DNA of 64,000 nt from Escherichia marmotae (lineage in GTDB: Bacteria > Pseudomonadota > Gammaproteobacteria > Enterobacterales > Enterobacteriaceae), in assembly GCF_002900365.1 (NCBI RefSeq), contig NZ_CP025979.1, positions 3,162,001 to 3,226,000 of the forward strand, given 5' to 3'. The position numbers and the translations under genes are program-made. Shown one piece after another: positions 52,553 to 62,400 of this stretch; within the stretch, counting starts at the first letter, position 1, and each line of letters starts with the position of its first letter. Under the pieces are notes generated by a model, which ran no database searches, had not been told where the DNA came from, and saw only the letters and a program-made list of their open reading frames with translations.

Positions 52553-53799
52553 GCCCGCCTACGCCAGAGTAAAAACACGCCACAACAAAGAGAAAAATAG
52601 ACGATATAGGTTGCCATATATGCCTGCGCCGCGCCCAGCGCGCCATGCGCGGGGATCAACCAGTGGGCAAATACCATCAACAACGTGAACTGACTGACTT
52701 CCGCCAGAATATAAAACCGGAGCGACGCTTTGGCGATCACCAGATAACCAAAGACATAAGCGCCCACTTTTAACACATCGCCAACCAACTGCCAGGCAAA
52801 GAGATCGCGCATGGCGGTAAATTTGTTCGATAAAAGTAGCCAGATGGCAAAGTCACGCAGCAACCAGACTGTAAAACTCGCCGCTGCCACCGCCGGTAGA
52901 ACGAATTTCAGCGACTTCACCACTTCGCGGGTGATATCGCGCTTTTCTGTTAGCCGCGACAGAGTGGGCAGTAAATACACGCTAAAAGAGGCGGTAATGA
53001 ATTGCAGGTAGGCGTCGGAAATACTACTTACGCCTTGCCAGATCCCCACCTCATCCCAGCTATACTGCGCCGCCAGCAACTTACGCATCATGATGTAAGC
53101 AACGGGCAAGGTCACCGAAGTAATCAGCGCCATTAACGTGAACTTACTCAACTGCCCCGCCAGACCGCTATCCCAACTGGGTTTCAGATAGCTTAACGGG
53201 ATAGCGCCACGTTTGATCAACATGATGGCAGCCGGAATCACCACCAACGCAGGAATCAGCGCCAGCCCAAGCAACGCGCCTTCATAGCCACCAAAACGGT
53301 AACTGACGTAGTAAGCGATAACACCAATCAGGCTGCCAACAATCAGCGATAACGCATTACCCGCGGCATCGCGAAAGCCTTTCATCAGCGCCAGCAACAG
53401 GTTGCCCCAGGCGATACCCATTTGCACCAGCGCCACTAAACGTACCAGCCCCTGGTAGTCAGTATTCCCGAACAATCCCTGGCTGATCGGAGCGGCTGCC
53501 AGCACAAAAATCAGCGCCATCAGCGTGGAGAAACCAAGCACCATCGCTGATGATGTACCCACCACACGACGTAGCTGCTGCGGATTATCATGATACTGGG
53601 CAACGTATTTGGTTACGCCGTTAAAAATGCCCGCCCCGGCAAGCACGCCGAGTACGGTAATCAACTGACGGAAGTTAGCCGCCAGCCCCAGCCCTGCCGG
53701 ACCAAATGATACCGCCAGCAGCTTACCGACCAGTAACCCGGCACCAATCTTGACCAGCGTACTGGCCGCCGTCCATAAGGACGCTTTCGCCAGCGACAT
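52549..53799 (-). CDS. wzxE: WzxE, ECA lipid III flippase
   Basis: A 416-residue polysaccharide-transporter (MOP superfamily) protein with 12 membrane segments. N-terminus MSLAKASLWTAASTLVKIGAG. It moves the undecaprenyl-PP trisaccharide across the inner membrane. One base separates it from wecE. Confidence 0.97.
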   Translation of the reverse strand: MSLAKASLWTAASTLVKIGAGLLVGKLLAVSFGPAGLGLAANFRQLITVLGVLAGAGIFNGVTKYVAQYHDNPQQLRRVVGTSSAMVLGFSTLMALIFVLAAAPISQGLFGNTDYQGLVRLVALVQMGIAWGNLLLALMKGFRDAAGNALSLIVGSLIGVIAYYVSYRFGGYEGALLGLALIPALVVIPAAIMLIKRGAIPLSYLKPSWDSGLAGQLSKFTLMALITSVTLPVAYIMMRKLLAAQYSWDEVGIWQGVSSISDAYLQFITASFSVYLLPTLSRLTEKRDITREVVKSLKFVLPAVAAASFTVWLLRDFAIWLLLSNKFTAMRDLFAWQLVGDVLKVGAYVFGYLVIAKASLRFYILAEVSQFTLLMVFAHWLIPAHGALGAAQAYMATYIVYFSLCCGVFLLWRRRA

Positions 53800-53800
53800 A

Positions 53801-54931
53801 TCAGGAGAAGTAGTTCAGCAAGGTCGCAATTACCGTGCGTTGATTGACGGGCGACAGATTGTAGAACAGCGGCAGACGCAGCAGGCGCTCGCTCTCTTTG
53901 GTGGTGTAGCGATCTTCACCGTGGAACTCACCAAACCGTTCACCCGCCGGGCTTGCGTGCAGCGGAATGTAATGGAACACCGCCATGATTTCTGCTTTTT
54001 TCAGGAAGTTAATCAACGCATTCCGGTCATCAATATCACGCAGCTTAATGTAGAACATATGCGCGTTCTGCACGCAGCTATCCGGAATCGACGGCAGTTC
54101 GATACGCCCGGCTTTCGCCAGTGGTGCCAGTGCATCGTAATAGTTTTGCCACAGCGCCAGACGCTGCTGGTTGATACGATCCGCTGCTTCCAGTTGCGCC
54201 CACAGATATGCGGCTTGCAGATCGGACATCAAATAGCTGGAGCCGATATCGCGCCAGGTGTATTTATCCACCTGACCACGGAAGAACTGGCTACGATTAG
54301 TGCCTTTTTCACGGATGATCTCGGCGCGTTCAATCAATTTTTTATCATTAATCAACGTAGCGCCGCCTTCACCACCCGCGGTGTAGTTTTTGGTTTCATG
54401 GAAGCTAAAGCAGCCAATATGACCAATGGTTCCCAGCGCACGCCCTTTGTAAGTGGACATCACACCCTGAGCGGCATCTTCCACCACAAACAGGTTATGT
54501 TTTTTCGCCAACGCCATAATGGTGTCCATTTCACAGGCCACGCCCGCGTAATGCACCGGCACGATAACGCGCGTTTTGTCGGTGATCGCCGCTTCAATCA
54601 GCGTTTCGTCGATGTTCATAGTGTCCGGGCGAACATCCACAAAAACGATTTTCGCTCCACGCAGCACGAAGGCGTTGGCGGTGGAGACAAAGGTATAACT
54701 CGGCATGATCACTTCATCGCTAGGCTGGATATCCAACAACAGCGCCGCCATCTCCAGAGAAGCGGTGCAGGACGGCGTCAACAGCGCTTTGGCGCTGCCA
54801 AAACGTTGCTCCAGCCACTGCTGGCAGCGACGGGTAAAACCACCATCGCCACACAGTTTGCCGCTACCCATTGCCGACTGCATATAATCGAGTTCGGTTC
54901 CCACCACCGGCGGTGCGTTAAATGGAATCAT
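53801..54931 (-). CDS. wecE: WecE, dTDP-4-dehydro-6-deoxyglucose transaminase
   Basis: A 376-residue DegT/DnrJ/EryC1-type PLP aminotransferase making dTDP-4-amino-4,6-dideoxygalactose. The PLP-binding Lys is in SFHETKNYTAGGEGG near residue 181, with EDAAQGVMSTYKG near 153. It follows wecD by four bases. A long open frame on the opposite strand here (53750-54997) is a shadow. Confidence 0.97.
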   Translation of the reverse strand: MIPFNAPPVVGTELDYMQSAMGSGKLCGDGGFTRRCQQWLEQRFGSAKALLTPSCTASLEMAALLLDIQPSDEVIMPSYTFVSTANAFVLRGAKIVFVDVRPDTMNIDETLIEAAITDKTRVIVPVHYAGVACEMDTIMALAKKHNLFVVEDAAQGVMSTYKGRALGTIGHIGCFSFHETKNYTAGGEGGATLINDKKLIERAEIIREKGTNRSQFFRGQVDKYTWRDIGSSYLMSDLQAAYLWAQLEAADRINQQRLALWQNYYDALAPLAKAGRIELPSIPDSCVQNAHMFYIKLRDIDDRNALINFLKKAEIMAVFHYIPLHASPAGERFGEFHGEDRYTTKESERLLRLPLFYNLSPVNQRTVIATLLNYFS

Positions 54932-54935
54932 GTGA

Positions 54936-55610
54936 TCACCTGTATAACCAGTACGCGGTGCTTTCTACATTTGCACCACTTTTTATGTATCGTTTAAGCG
55001 CGGCGGTGTTGCCCATCTGGGTCGCCACCCGCAATGTTGTTTTACCGCGAGCATACGCCCAGTTTAGCGCCGTTTGCATCAGCTCTGCACCTGCACCGCG
55101 TCCTGCCAGCAGGCCAATACGCACGTCTGTCGCATTGAGCTCACGTAAAGAGACATAGCCACGAATATCGCCGGATGGCGTGCGTAAGATCAGACATTGA
55201 TGATCAAAGGTGCCGTGAACGGCGTTTTCAATCCACTGCGCATAAAAGCGCCCACTGGCTTCAGGCGCATACCACGGTGCACGAAAACGGCTTTGCGCAA
55301 ATGCCTCACTCGCTAACTGGCGTAGTACTGGAATATCTGTCTCTTGTGCCACTTCTGCGCCGCTATCACTGGCTCTGGTCACGGGTAGCGCCAAATCAAC
55401 TTCACCTTCTACCAGTGAGAATCCCAACTGTTGCAGGGCATCCAGTTCACCGATATTTGATGCGACTATTTTGGCCTGCACCCGTGACCACGGCGCTAAA
55501 GCGTCTGGTGTCAGGAGTGGCGCGTCAGGGTTAATACACACGATGGCGCTATTAACACCAAAGAAGGCATTTTCCCAGGTGAGTGGCTCAATACTGGCGC
55601 GGACGGGCAC
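54936..55610 (-). CDS. wecD: WecD, dTDP-fucosamine acetyltransferase
   Basis: A 224-residue GNAT acetyltransferase that makes dTDP-Fuc4NAc. The CoA-binding segment is IGLLAGRGAGAELMQTALNWA near residue 171, the GNAT R/Q-x-x-G-x-G/A motif being variant here, followed by RVATQMGNTAALKRYIKSGA. N-terminal half is divergent, as is normal for WecD. Overlaps rffH by 23 bases. Confidence 0.96.
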   Translation of the reverse strand: MPVRASIEPLTWENAFFGVNSAIVCINPDAPLLTPDALAPWSRVQAKIVASNIGELDALQQLGFSLVEGEVDLALPVTRASDSGAEVAQETDIPVLRQLASEAFAQSRFRAPWYAPEASGRFYAQWIENAVHGTFDHQCLILRTPSGDIRGYVSLRELNATDVRIGLLAGRGAGAELMQTALNWAYARGKTTLRVATQMGNTAALKRYIKSGANVESTAYWLYR

Positions 55611-56469
55611 GGAGTAACTCCAGCAGATATTGACCGTAGCCAGTTTTCGTTAATGAACTGGCTGCACGCTTCACACCTTCGTCATCGAGCCAGCCGTTGC
55701 GCCAGGCAATCTCTTCCAGGCAGGCAATCTTAAAACCCTGGCGTTTTTCCACCGTCTGCACAAAAGTGCTGGCTTCAATCAGGCTATCGTGAGTACCAGT
55801 GTCCAACCAGGCAAACCCGCGCCCGAGAAGTTCAACGGTCAGGTTACCTGCCTCCAGATACATCTGGTTGATGGAGGTAATCTCCAGCTCGCCACGCTCC
55901 GAAGGTTTAACTTGTTTGGCGTACTCCACCACTTTGCTGTCGTAGAAATAAAGTCCGGTCACCGCCCAGTTTGATTTCGGCTGTTTTGGCTTTTCTTCCA
56001 GCGAGATAGCACGGAAATTGTCGTCAAACTCCACCACACCAAAGCGTTCCGGGTCCATCACCTGATAGCCAAAAATCGTGGCCCCTTCAGTGCGCGCCGC
56101 AACATGGCGCAGCTTCGGACTGAAGCCCTGGCCGAAGAAAATATTATCTCCCAGCACCAGACAAGAAGGCTCGCCGTTGAGGAAAGTTTCACCGATGATA
56201 AATGCCTGCGCCAGACCGTCCGGGCTGGGCTGTTCGGCATATTCCAGATGGATACCGAATTCGCTACCATCGCCCAGCAGGCGTTGGAAATAACCTTTAT
56301 CTTCCGGCGTGGTGATGATGAGAATTTCGCGGATACCGGCCAGCATCAGCACCGACAGCGGGTAGTAAATCATTGGCTTATCGTAGATCGGCAACAGTTG
56401 CTTCGACACGCCGCGCGTAATCGGATGCAATCGTGTACCGGAACCGCCCGCCAGGATAATACCTTTCAT
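55588..56469 (-). CDS. rffH: RffH, glucose-1-phosphate thymidylyltransferase 2
   Basis: A 293-residue nucleotidyltransferase: dTTP + glucose-1-phosphate to dTDP-glucose. Signature GIILAGGSGTRLHPITRGVSK at residue 3 and LGDNIFFGQG near 108. Paralogue of RfbA, supplying the ECA Fuc4NAc branch. 18 bases after rffG. Confidence 0.97.
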   Translation of the reverse strand: MKGIILAGGSGTRLHPITRGVSKQLLPIYDKPMIYYPLSVLMLAGIREILIITTPEDKGYFQRLLGDGSEFGIHLEYAEQPSPDGLAQAFIIGETFLNGEPSCLVLGDNIFFGQGFSPKLRHVAARTEGATIFGYQVMDPERFGVVEFDDNFRAISLEEKPKQPKSNWAVTGLYFYDSKVVEYAKQVKPSERGELEITSINQMYLEAGNLTVELLGRGFAWLDTGTHDSLIEASTFVQTVEKRQGFKIACLEEIAWRNGWLDDEGVKRAASSLTKTGYGQYLLELLRARPRQY

Positions 56470-56487
56470 GTTTTCCTCCGCTGAAAA

Positions 56488-57555
56488 TTAGCCTTTCAGA
56501 CCTAAACGCTCACCCTGATAACTGCCGTCCTGCACCCGCTTCCACCAGCTTTCATTAGCCAAATACCACCGCACCGTTTTGCGCATCCCGCTTTCAAAGG
56601 TTTCCTGCGGCAGCCAGCCAAGTTCACGAGCAATTTTCGTGGCATCAATGGCATAACGTAAATCATGCCCCGGGCGGTCAGCGACAAAGGTGATCAGGTC
56701 ACGATAGTGCGCCACGCCGTGCGGTTTATCCGGAGCCAGTTCTTCCAACAGTTCACAAATGGTTTCCACGACATCGAGATTCTTGCGCTCGTTATGGCCA
56801 CCAATATTATACGTTTCACCGACTTTACCGGTGGTCACCACGCAGTACAGCGCGCGGGCATGATCTTCAACATACAACCAGTCACGGATTTGCTGCCCGT
56901 TGCCATATACCGGCAGCGGTTTACCCGCCAGCGCGTTGAGTATCATCAACGGGATCAGTTTTTCCGGAAAATGGTAAGGGCCGTAGTTATTCGAGCAGTT
57001 GGTGATAAGTGTCGGCAGACCGTAGGTACGCAGCCAAGCGCGCACCAGATGGTCGCTGCTGGCTTTCGACGCGGAATAAGGGCTGCTCGGCGCATACGGC
57101 GTAGTTTCGGTGAAGAAATCATCCGTAGAGTGCAGGTCGCCGTACACTTCGTCGGTGGAGATATGATGGAAACGAAAGGCCAATTTTTTATCTTCCACCA
57201 GCGTATTCCAGTAAGCCCGCGCCGCTTCAAGCAGTGTGTAAGTCCCCACAATGTTGGTTTCGATAAACGCCGCCGGACCATCGATAGAACGGTCAACATG
57301 GCTTTCTGCCGCCAGATGCATCACACAGTCGGGCTGATGTTCGATAAAAACGCGTTCCAACGCTGCCCGATCGCAGATATCAACTTTCTCAAAGGCAAAG
57401 CGATCGCTCTGCGTGACCGATGCCAGCGACATCAGGTTTCCGGCGTAGGTCAATTTATCGACCACCACCACCGCATCACTTGTTTCGTTGATGATATAAC
57501 GCACCAGCGCCGAGCCAATAAATCCGGCACCGCCTGTCACCAGAATCTTTCTCAT
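56488..57555 (-). CDS. rffG: RffG, dTDP-glucose 4,6-dehydratase 2
   Basis: A 355-residue short-chain dehydrogenase/reductase family protein. NAD-binding GGAGFIGSALVRY at residue 8; catalytic Asp-Glu in HISTDEVYGDL near 131 and Tyr-x-x-x-Lys in SPYSASKASSDH near 160. It makes dTDP-4-keto-6-deoxyglucose, which WecE aminates. One-base overlap with wecC. Confidence 0.97.
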   Translation of the reverse strand: MRKILVTGGAGFIGSALVRYIINETSDAVVVVDKLTYAGNLMSLASVTQSDRFAFEKVDICDRAALERVFIEHQPDCVMHLAAESHVDRSIDGPAAFIETNIVGTYTLLEAARAYWNTLVEDKKLAFRFHHISTDEVYGDLHSTDDFFTETTPYAPSSPYSASKASSDHLVRAWLRTYGLPTLITNCSNNYGPYHFPEKLIPLMILNALAGKPLPVYGNGQQIRDWLYVEDHARALYCVVTTGKVGETYNIGGHNERKNLDVVETICELLEELAPDKPHGVAHYRDLITFVADRPGHDLRYAIDATKIARELGWLPQETFESGMRKTVRWYLANESWWKRVQDGSYQGERLGLKG

Positions 57556-58817
57556 CAGCGCCAGACCCCTTTGGTATCGACGACATACTGCTGCTTAATA
57601 TGATCGCCGCTGATGGCTTTGAACTGACTGTGATCGACCAACATCACCAGCACGTCTGCCGTCGCCAGCGCTTCGTCAAGCTGCGCCAGCGTGCAAAGCC
57701 CGGCCAGTTTTTTCGGCAACTGGTGAATGTTCGGTTCAACGACCAGCGTCTCGCCGTTATGCCACTGGGCGATCAGTTCAGCGATTTCCATCGCCGGGCT
57801 TTCGCGCAGGTCATCAATATTCGGTTTAAATGCCAGCCCAAAGCAGGCAATTTTCACTTCGCTGGCGCGTTTATCGGTAGCGGCCAGGCAATCGGCAACC
57901 GCCGCTTTCACCTGATCAATTACCCAAAAAGGTTTGTGATCGTTCACTTCCCTGGCAGTACGGATAAGCCGCGCCTGCTGCGGGTTCTGCGCTACGATAA
58001 ACCACGGGTCAACGGCAATACAGTGGCCGCCCACGCCCGGGCCTGGCTGAAGAATATTGACGCGAGGGTGGCGATTCGCCAGACGAATCAGCTCCCAGAC
58101 GTTAATTTCCTGCCCGGCGCAAATCAGCGACAGTTCGTTAGCAAACGCGATATTCACATCGCGGAAGCTATTTTCGGTGAGCTTACACATTTCCGCCGTC
58201 CGGGAGTTAGTGACAACACACTCACCTTCGAGGAAAATTTTGTACAGTTCACTGGCGCGCGCCGAGCAAACCGGTGTCATGCCACCTATTACACGGTCAT
58301 TTTTAATCAGCTCGACCATCACCTGCCCCGGTAACACGCGTTCCGGGCAATAGGCAATATTCACGTCGGCCTGTTCGCCCACCTGCTGCGGGAAAGTCAG
58401 GTCCGGACGCATTTCTGCTAACCATTCTGCCATTTTCTCGGTTGAACCCACCGGAGAGGTGGACTCAAGGATCACCAGCGCACCTTTTTTCAGCACTGGC
58501 GCAATGGAGCGGGCAGCCGATTCGACGTAAGCCATATCCGGCTCATGATCGCCTTTAAACGGCGTTGGTACAGCAATCAGCCAGGCATCAGCCTCAACGG
58601 GCGTTGTGCTCGCTCGCAAAAAGCCACCTTCTACGGCAGTTTTTACTACACTCGCCAAATCAGGCTCGACGATATGGATTTCGCCACGATTGATAGTATC
58701 AACCGTTTGTTGGTTGATATCGACACCAATCACCTGTTTTTGCCGTGAGGCAAACGCAGCGGCTGTCGGCAGCCCAATGTAACCCAGTCCGATGACAGAA
58801 ATGGTCGCAAAACTCAT
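57555..58817 (-). CDS. wecC: WecC, UDP-ManNAc dehydrogenase
   Basis: A 420-residue UDP-sugar dehydrogenase oxidising UDP-N-acetylmannosamine to the mannosaminuronic acid with two NAD+. NAD site VIGLGYIGLPTAAAFA at residue 8; catalytic Cys in the GPGVGGHCIAVDPWF segment near 259; CFGLAFKPNIDDLRESPAM near 327. Four-base overlap with wecB. Confidence 0.97.
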   Translation of the reverse strand: MSFATISVIGLGYIGLPTAAAFASRQKQVIGVDINQQTVDTINRGEIHIVEPDLASVVKTAVEGGFLRASTTPVEADAWLIAVPTPFKGDHEPDMAYVESAARSIAPVLKKGALVILESTSPVGSTEKMAEWLAEMRPDLTFPQQVGEQADVNIAYCPERVLPGQVMVELIKNDRVIGGMTPVCSARASELYKIFLEGECVVTNSRTAEMCKLTENSFRDVNIAFANELSLICAGQEINVWELIRLANRHPRVNILQPGPGVGGHCIAVDPWFIVAQNPQQARLIRTAREVNDHKPFWVIDQVKAAVADCLAATDKRASEVKIACFGLAFKPNIDDLRESPAMEIAELIAQWHNGETLVVEPNIHQLPKKLAGLCTLAQLDEALATADVLVMLVDHSQFKAISGDHIKQQYVVDTKGVWR

Positions 58818-59944
58818 AGTGATATCCGATTATTTTTTAACGCTTCCAGAATGCGAGAGCATGCCTGACCATCACCATAGGGGTTATGGGCGCGGCTCAT
58901 CATTTGATATTCGTTGTCGTCGTTGAGAAGACGTGTCACTTCCTCAACGATCCGTTGTTTATCCGTCCCCACCAGACGCACCGTTCCAGCGGTAACAGCT
59001 TCCGGGCGCTCGGTGGTGTCACGCATCACCAGCACCGGTTTACCCAGCGAAGGTGCTTCCTCCTGAATACCGCCAGAGTCGGTCAAAATCAACCATGCGT
59101 GATTCATCAGCCAGACAAACGGTAAATACTCCTGGGGATCGATCAGAATGACGTTTTTTACGTGCCCCAGAATGCGACTAACCGGTTCTCTGACATTCGG
59201 GTTGAGATGTACCGGATAAACAATCTGGATGTCCTGATGAGTGGTGGCTATTTCTGCCAGCGCATGGCAAATCTCCTCAAAGCCACGACCGAAGCTTTCA
59301 CGCCTGTGACCGGTCACCAGAATCATCTTCTTATCAGGGTCGATAAACGGGTAATTTGCCGCCAGTTCTGAACGCAGCATCTCGCTGCTCATCACTTGAT
59401 CGCGCACCCACAACAAAGCGTCGATAACTGTATTGCCGGTAATGAAGATTCGGCTATCAACGACGTTTTCACGTAGCAGGTTTTGCCGTGAGGTCTCAGT
59501 TGGGGAGAAATGGTACATTGCCAGATGACCGGTCAGCGTGCGGTTAGCCTCTTCCGGCCACGGCGAGTAAAGATCGCCCGTGCGTAGCCCGGCCTCAACG
59601 TGACCAACAGGAATGCGCTGATAAAACGCCGCCAGACTGGTGGCCAGCGTCGTGGTGGTATCGCCGTGTACCAGTACAACGTCTGGTTTGAACTCGGCAA
59701 GAATAGGTTTTAATCCCTCAAGAATTCGACAGGTTATCTCTGTCAGTCCCTGTCCTGGCTGCATTATGTTGAGATCGTAGTCAGGTACAATGGAAAAGAG
59801 TTTCAGCACCTGATCGAGCATCTCCCGATGCTGCGCAGTGACGCAAACTTTAGCCTCAAAAAAAGGATCTTTTGCCAACGCATGCACCAACGGCGCCATC
59901 TTGATGGCTTCCGGGCGCGTACCAAATACAGTCAGTACTTTCAC
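58814..59944 (-). CDS. wecB: WecB, UDP-GlcNAc 2-epimerase
   Basis: A 376-residue non-hydrolysing epimerase of UDP-GlcNAc to UDP-ManNAc. Motifs: VLTVFGTRPEAIKMAPL at the start, VHGDTTTTLATSLAA near 94, GHVEAGLRTGD, TGHRRESFG near 210 and LTDSGGIQEEAPSLGKP near 286. The start is a GTG (59942-59944), as expected for the family N-terminus MKVLTV; the in-frame extension upstream shows no similarity. Confidence 0.96.
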   Translation of the reverse strand: MKVLTVFGTRPEAIKMAPLVHALAKDPFFEAKVCVTAQHREMLDQVLKLFSIVPDYDLNIMQPGQGLTEITCRILEGLKPILAEFKPDVVLVHGDTTTTLATSLAAFYQRIPVGHVEAGLRTGDLYSPWPEEANRTLTGHLAMYHFSPTETSRQNLLRENVVDSRIFITGNTVIDALLWVRDQVMSSEMLRSELAANYPFIDPDKKMILVTGHRRESFGRGFEEICHALAEIATTHQDIQIVYPVHLNPNVREPVSRILGHVKNVILIDPQEYLPFVWLMNHAWLILTDSGGIQEEAPSLGKPVLVMRDTTERPEAVTAGTVRLVGTDKQRIVEEVTRLLNDDNEYQMMSRAHNPYGDGQACSRILEALKNNRISL

Positions 59945-59999
59945 ATCGATTCTCTTTGAATAAGCGGCGAGCGCCTTTGTGCTCACCGCAACTGTGTTG

Positions 60000-61046
60000 C
60001 TATTTCGAGCAACGGCGGGTTAATGCGACACCAGCCCCGATCAGCCCCCCGACAATGCCCCACATAATCATCAGGAAGGCACGGCGTGGGCTATCGCGTT
60101 TTACCGGTTCTTCCGGTGTACGCAAATAGCGATAGGTCTGAAAACGCGGATCCAGGGTTGGACCAACATTAAGGGTGTTTAACATGGCCCGATTCTGATC
60201 ATAGTCGAGATCAAAGGCCGGGCCGACGGCCTGTAAATTTTCTAATCGCGCCTGCAGCATCGGGCGACCCAACAAAAACATTTCTGAATCAGGCAATTCA
60301 TCCGCCGGGACATCTGTCGCGCTGCGAGAGATATTATGTTGCTCAGCGATTTTGAGTGCCTGCTCAATGCTGTTTACCCGGCGGTCGTAGATCGCTTTCG
60401 CGACTTCTTCCTGACGCTTCACCTGGGCTTTCATTTGGATAGTGCGCGCTGCCCATGCACCTTTCAGCTCATCATTCAGATGGCTGGCCGCGCGCTGACT
60501 GGCGAATGCGACATATTGACGCAGCAGATTATTGGCATCGGGGGCAGTTTCAGCAATCAATTTAACGTTATCGTTGATCGCTCGGGTGAAATCACCGGGA
60601 ATAAACTGGATGTTGTTGATCATTTCATCCAGCAGAGCCGCATCTGCTTTGCTGTTGCCAACCATCCGCTGTTTGTAATAGTCGGTCTGCAACCAGAAAT
60701 CGCGGCGGGTGTCCCACGACGCCAGTTGCATAACAAACTCTTTATAGGCTTCGTCCATGACCGATGGTTGATCGGCAGAAGCCATGTTCGAACGAACATC
60801 CAGGTTACGTAGAAACTGCTGCTGCGAGTAGTATCCGCCCAGCATATTGACCGTTGGACGATCGGTAATCGCCGTCGCGCTCCACTCCTGACGGGCGAAA
60901 AATGTATACGCCAGCGCAATTAACGCAAACGCCAGCCCCATGCCAACAATCCACAGCTTCCCAGCCCACAAGGTACGAAACAACCCACGAATATCCAGTT
61001 CATTTTCAGCATTTTCGGCTGGTTTCCCAGGCATTGGTTGCGTCAT
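60000..61046 (-). CDS. wzzE: WzzE, ECA chain-length determinant
   Basis: A 348-residue Wzz co-polymerase: N-terminal membrane helix (LWIVGMGLAFALIALAYTFF, residues 31-50), a large periplasmic helical domain, and a second helix near the C-terminus (FLMIMWGIVGGLIGAGVAL) preceded by a proline/arginine segment (EEPVKRDSPRRA). It sets the modal length of ECA chains made by WzyE. Confidence 0.97.
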   Translation of the reverse strand: MTQPMPGKPAENAENELDIRGLFRTLWAGKLWIVGMGLAFALIALAYTFFARQEWSATAITDRPTVNMLGGYYSQQQFLRNLDVRSNMASADQPSVMDEAYKEFVMQLASWDTRRDFWLQTDYYKQRMVGNSKADAALLDEMINNIQFIPGDFTRAINDNVKLIAETAPDANNLLRQYVAFASQRAASHLNDELKGAWAARTIQMKAQVKRQEEVAKAIYDRRVNSIEQALKIAEQHNISRSATDVPADELPDSEMFLLGRPMLQARLENLQAVGPAFDLDYDQNRAMLNTLNVGPTLDPRFQTYRYLRTPEEPVKRDSPRRAFLMIMWGIVGGLIGAGVALTRRCSK

Positions 61047-61057
61047 TACATCCTCGT

Positions 61058-62161
61058 TTATTTGGTTAAGTTGGGGCTGCCACCACGATTTCTGCGCAGT
61101 CGGCGTTTCACACGCTTAATAAAGCGAGCAACCTTCCAGGCGCGCTTAATGCAATAGCCATAGAGGAAGAATGCTAGCAAAAAGAGCACCAGCATGACCC
61201 ATTCAGGGACAAAATGAGAATATTCTGCCAGTACGCCAATGGAAGCAAGCAGTGCAGCAGCAAGGGTAATCAGCACAAATGCCTGACGAGAAGTAAAACC
61301 GGCACGCATGATCAAATGATGAATATGCTGGCGATCAGGCGAGAATGGACTCATGCCTTTACGCAGGCGACGATACATAATCGCCACCATATCCATCAGC
61401 GGAATAGCGATAATCCATAATGCAGTCACCGGGCTAATCGGATGTGTTTTGCCCTGAGTAGTTTCAAGCAGGATCCAGATTACGGTAAAACCAATCAATG
61501 TACTGCCCGCATCGCCCATAAACACTTTGTAGCGACGCCCCAGAATACCGAGGTTGAGCATGATGTATGGCAGGATGGCGGCGATCATCGCAAAGCACCA
61601 GATAGCGAGGCTGGTTTGCCCGTCGAACCACAAAATCATGCCAATTGCCGCAAACGAGACGCAGGACAACCCACCCAGCAGACCATCAATGCCATCAACC
61701 ATGTTGAAAGCATTAATTGCCGCCCAGACGGCAAACAGCGTCAGGAAATAACCAAACGGCCCAAGCACCATCTCCCAGGAGCCAAAAATATAGCCCAGGC
61801 TACTGAGATAAAGTTTGCCAAACACCATCATAACGATGCCAACAGCAGCCTGTATGGTGGCACGGATTTTTACACTAATATCGAAACGGTCATCCAGTGC
61901 GCCGATGAACACCAGGACGCCCGCACAGGCGAGGTAGAGAGCTGCATGCGGAATGTAGTAATCAACAATTCCGAACGTAAAGCAAATCCCTGCGAAAACT
62001 GAAATCCCCCCAACGAGCGGTATCAATCCCTGGTGACGTTTGCGGAAGTTAGGTTTATCCACTAAACCGACTTTTTTTGCCACCTTACGGGCAAAAAACA
62101 GAAACAGTGTCGTGAATAAAAAAATACTGATGAGATCAGTACTCACTGTCAGTAAATTCAC
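61058..62161 (-). CDS. wecA: WecA, UDP-GlcNAc:undecaprenyl-phosphate GlcNAc-1-phosphate transferase
   Basis: A 367-residue polyprenyl-phosphate sugar transferase with 11 membrane segments. Cytoplasmic motifs: DKPNFRKRHQGLIPLVGG near residue 35, acidic LDDRFDISVKIR near 90, NMVDGIDGLLGG near 153-164, FMGDAGSTLIGF near 214 and HIHH near 279. It primes both ECA and many O antigens and is the tunicamycin target. First gene of the ECA operon, 239 bases after rho. Confidence 0.97.
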   Translation of the reverse strand: MNLLTVSTDLISIFLFTTLFLFFARKVAKKVGLVDKPNFRKRHQGLIPLVGGISVFAGICFTFGIVDYYIPHAALYLACAGVLVFIGALDDRFDISVKIRATIQAAVGIVMMVFGKLYLSSLGYIFGSWEMVLGPFGYFLTLFAVWAAINAFNMVDGIDGLLGGLSCVSFAAIGMILWFDGQTSLAIWCFAMIAAILPYIMLNLGILGRRYKVFMGDAGSTLIGFTVIWILLETTQGKTHPISPVTALWIIAIPLMDMVAIMYRRLRKGMSPFSPDRQHIHHLIMRAGFTSRQAFVLITLAAALLASIGVLAEYSHFVPEWVMLVLFLLAFFLYGYCIKRAWKVARFIKRVKRRLRRNRGGSPNLTK

Positions 62162-62357
62162 AATGCATGCTCTCAGAGAAAATTATTAGCAGAAGTATAC
62201 CCACGAAGACCTTTATTCAGAAGGGAAACTCCTTTCTGAACCTATCAGCCCTGTGCAAAAATTAATCATTCACCATAAAAATTGTATAAAATACCCGCAA
62301 TAACCAGGAATTTTCCCACTATCACAGGCATGCCGCTAAGATTACAGATATAAAAGC

Positions 62358-62387
62358 AAAACGCCACGTAAACACGTGGCGTTTTTG
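62358..62387 (-). terminator. Rho-independent terminator of rho
   Basis: ACGCCACGT and ACGTGGCGT (62361-62369 with 62374-62382) form a 9-bp perfect stem with a 4-base loop and T residues on the minus-strand 3' side. Directly after the rho stop codon, before the ECA operon. Confidence 0.85.
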
Positions 62388-62400
62388 GCATAAGACAAAT

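Noticed and set aside
53750..54997. 415-codon open frame on the plus strand
   Set aside because: It lies opposite wecE, has no family resemblance, no ribosome-binding site, and wecE is unmistakable. A shadow frame.
56665..57603. 312-codon open frame on the plus strand
   Set aside because: Antisense to rffG, which has all catalytic motifs. Composition is that of a mirrored frame.
57600..58334. 244-codon open frame on the plus strand
   Set aside because: Antisense to wecC; no ribosome-binding site and no family resemblance.
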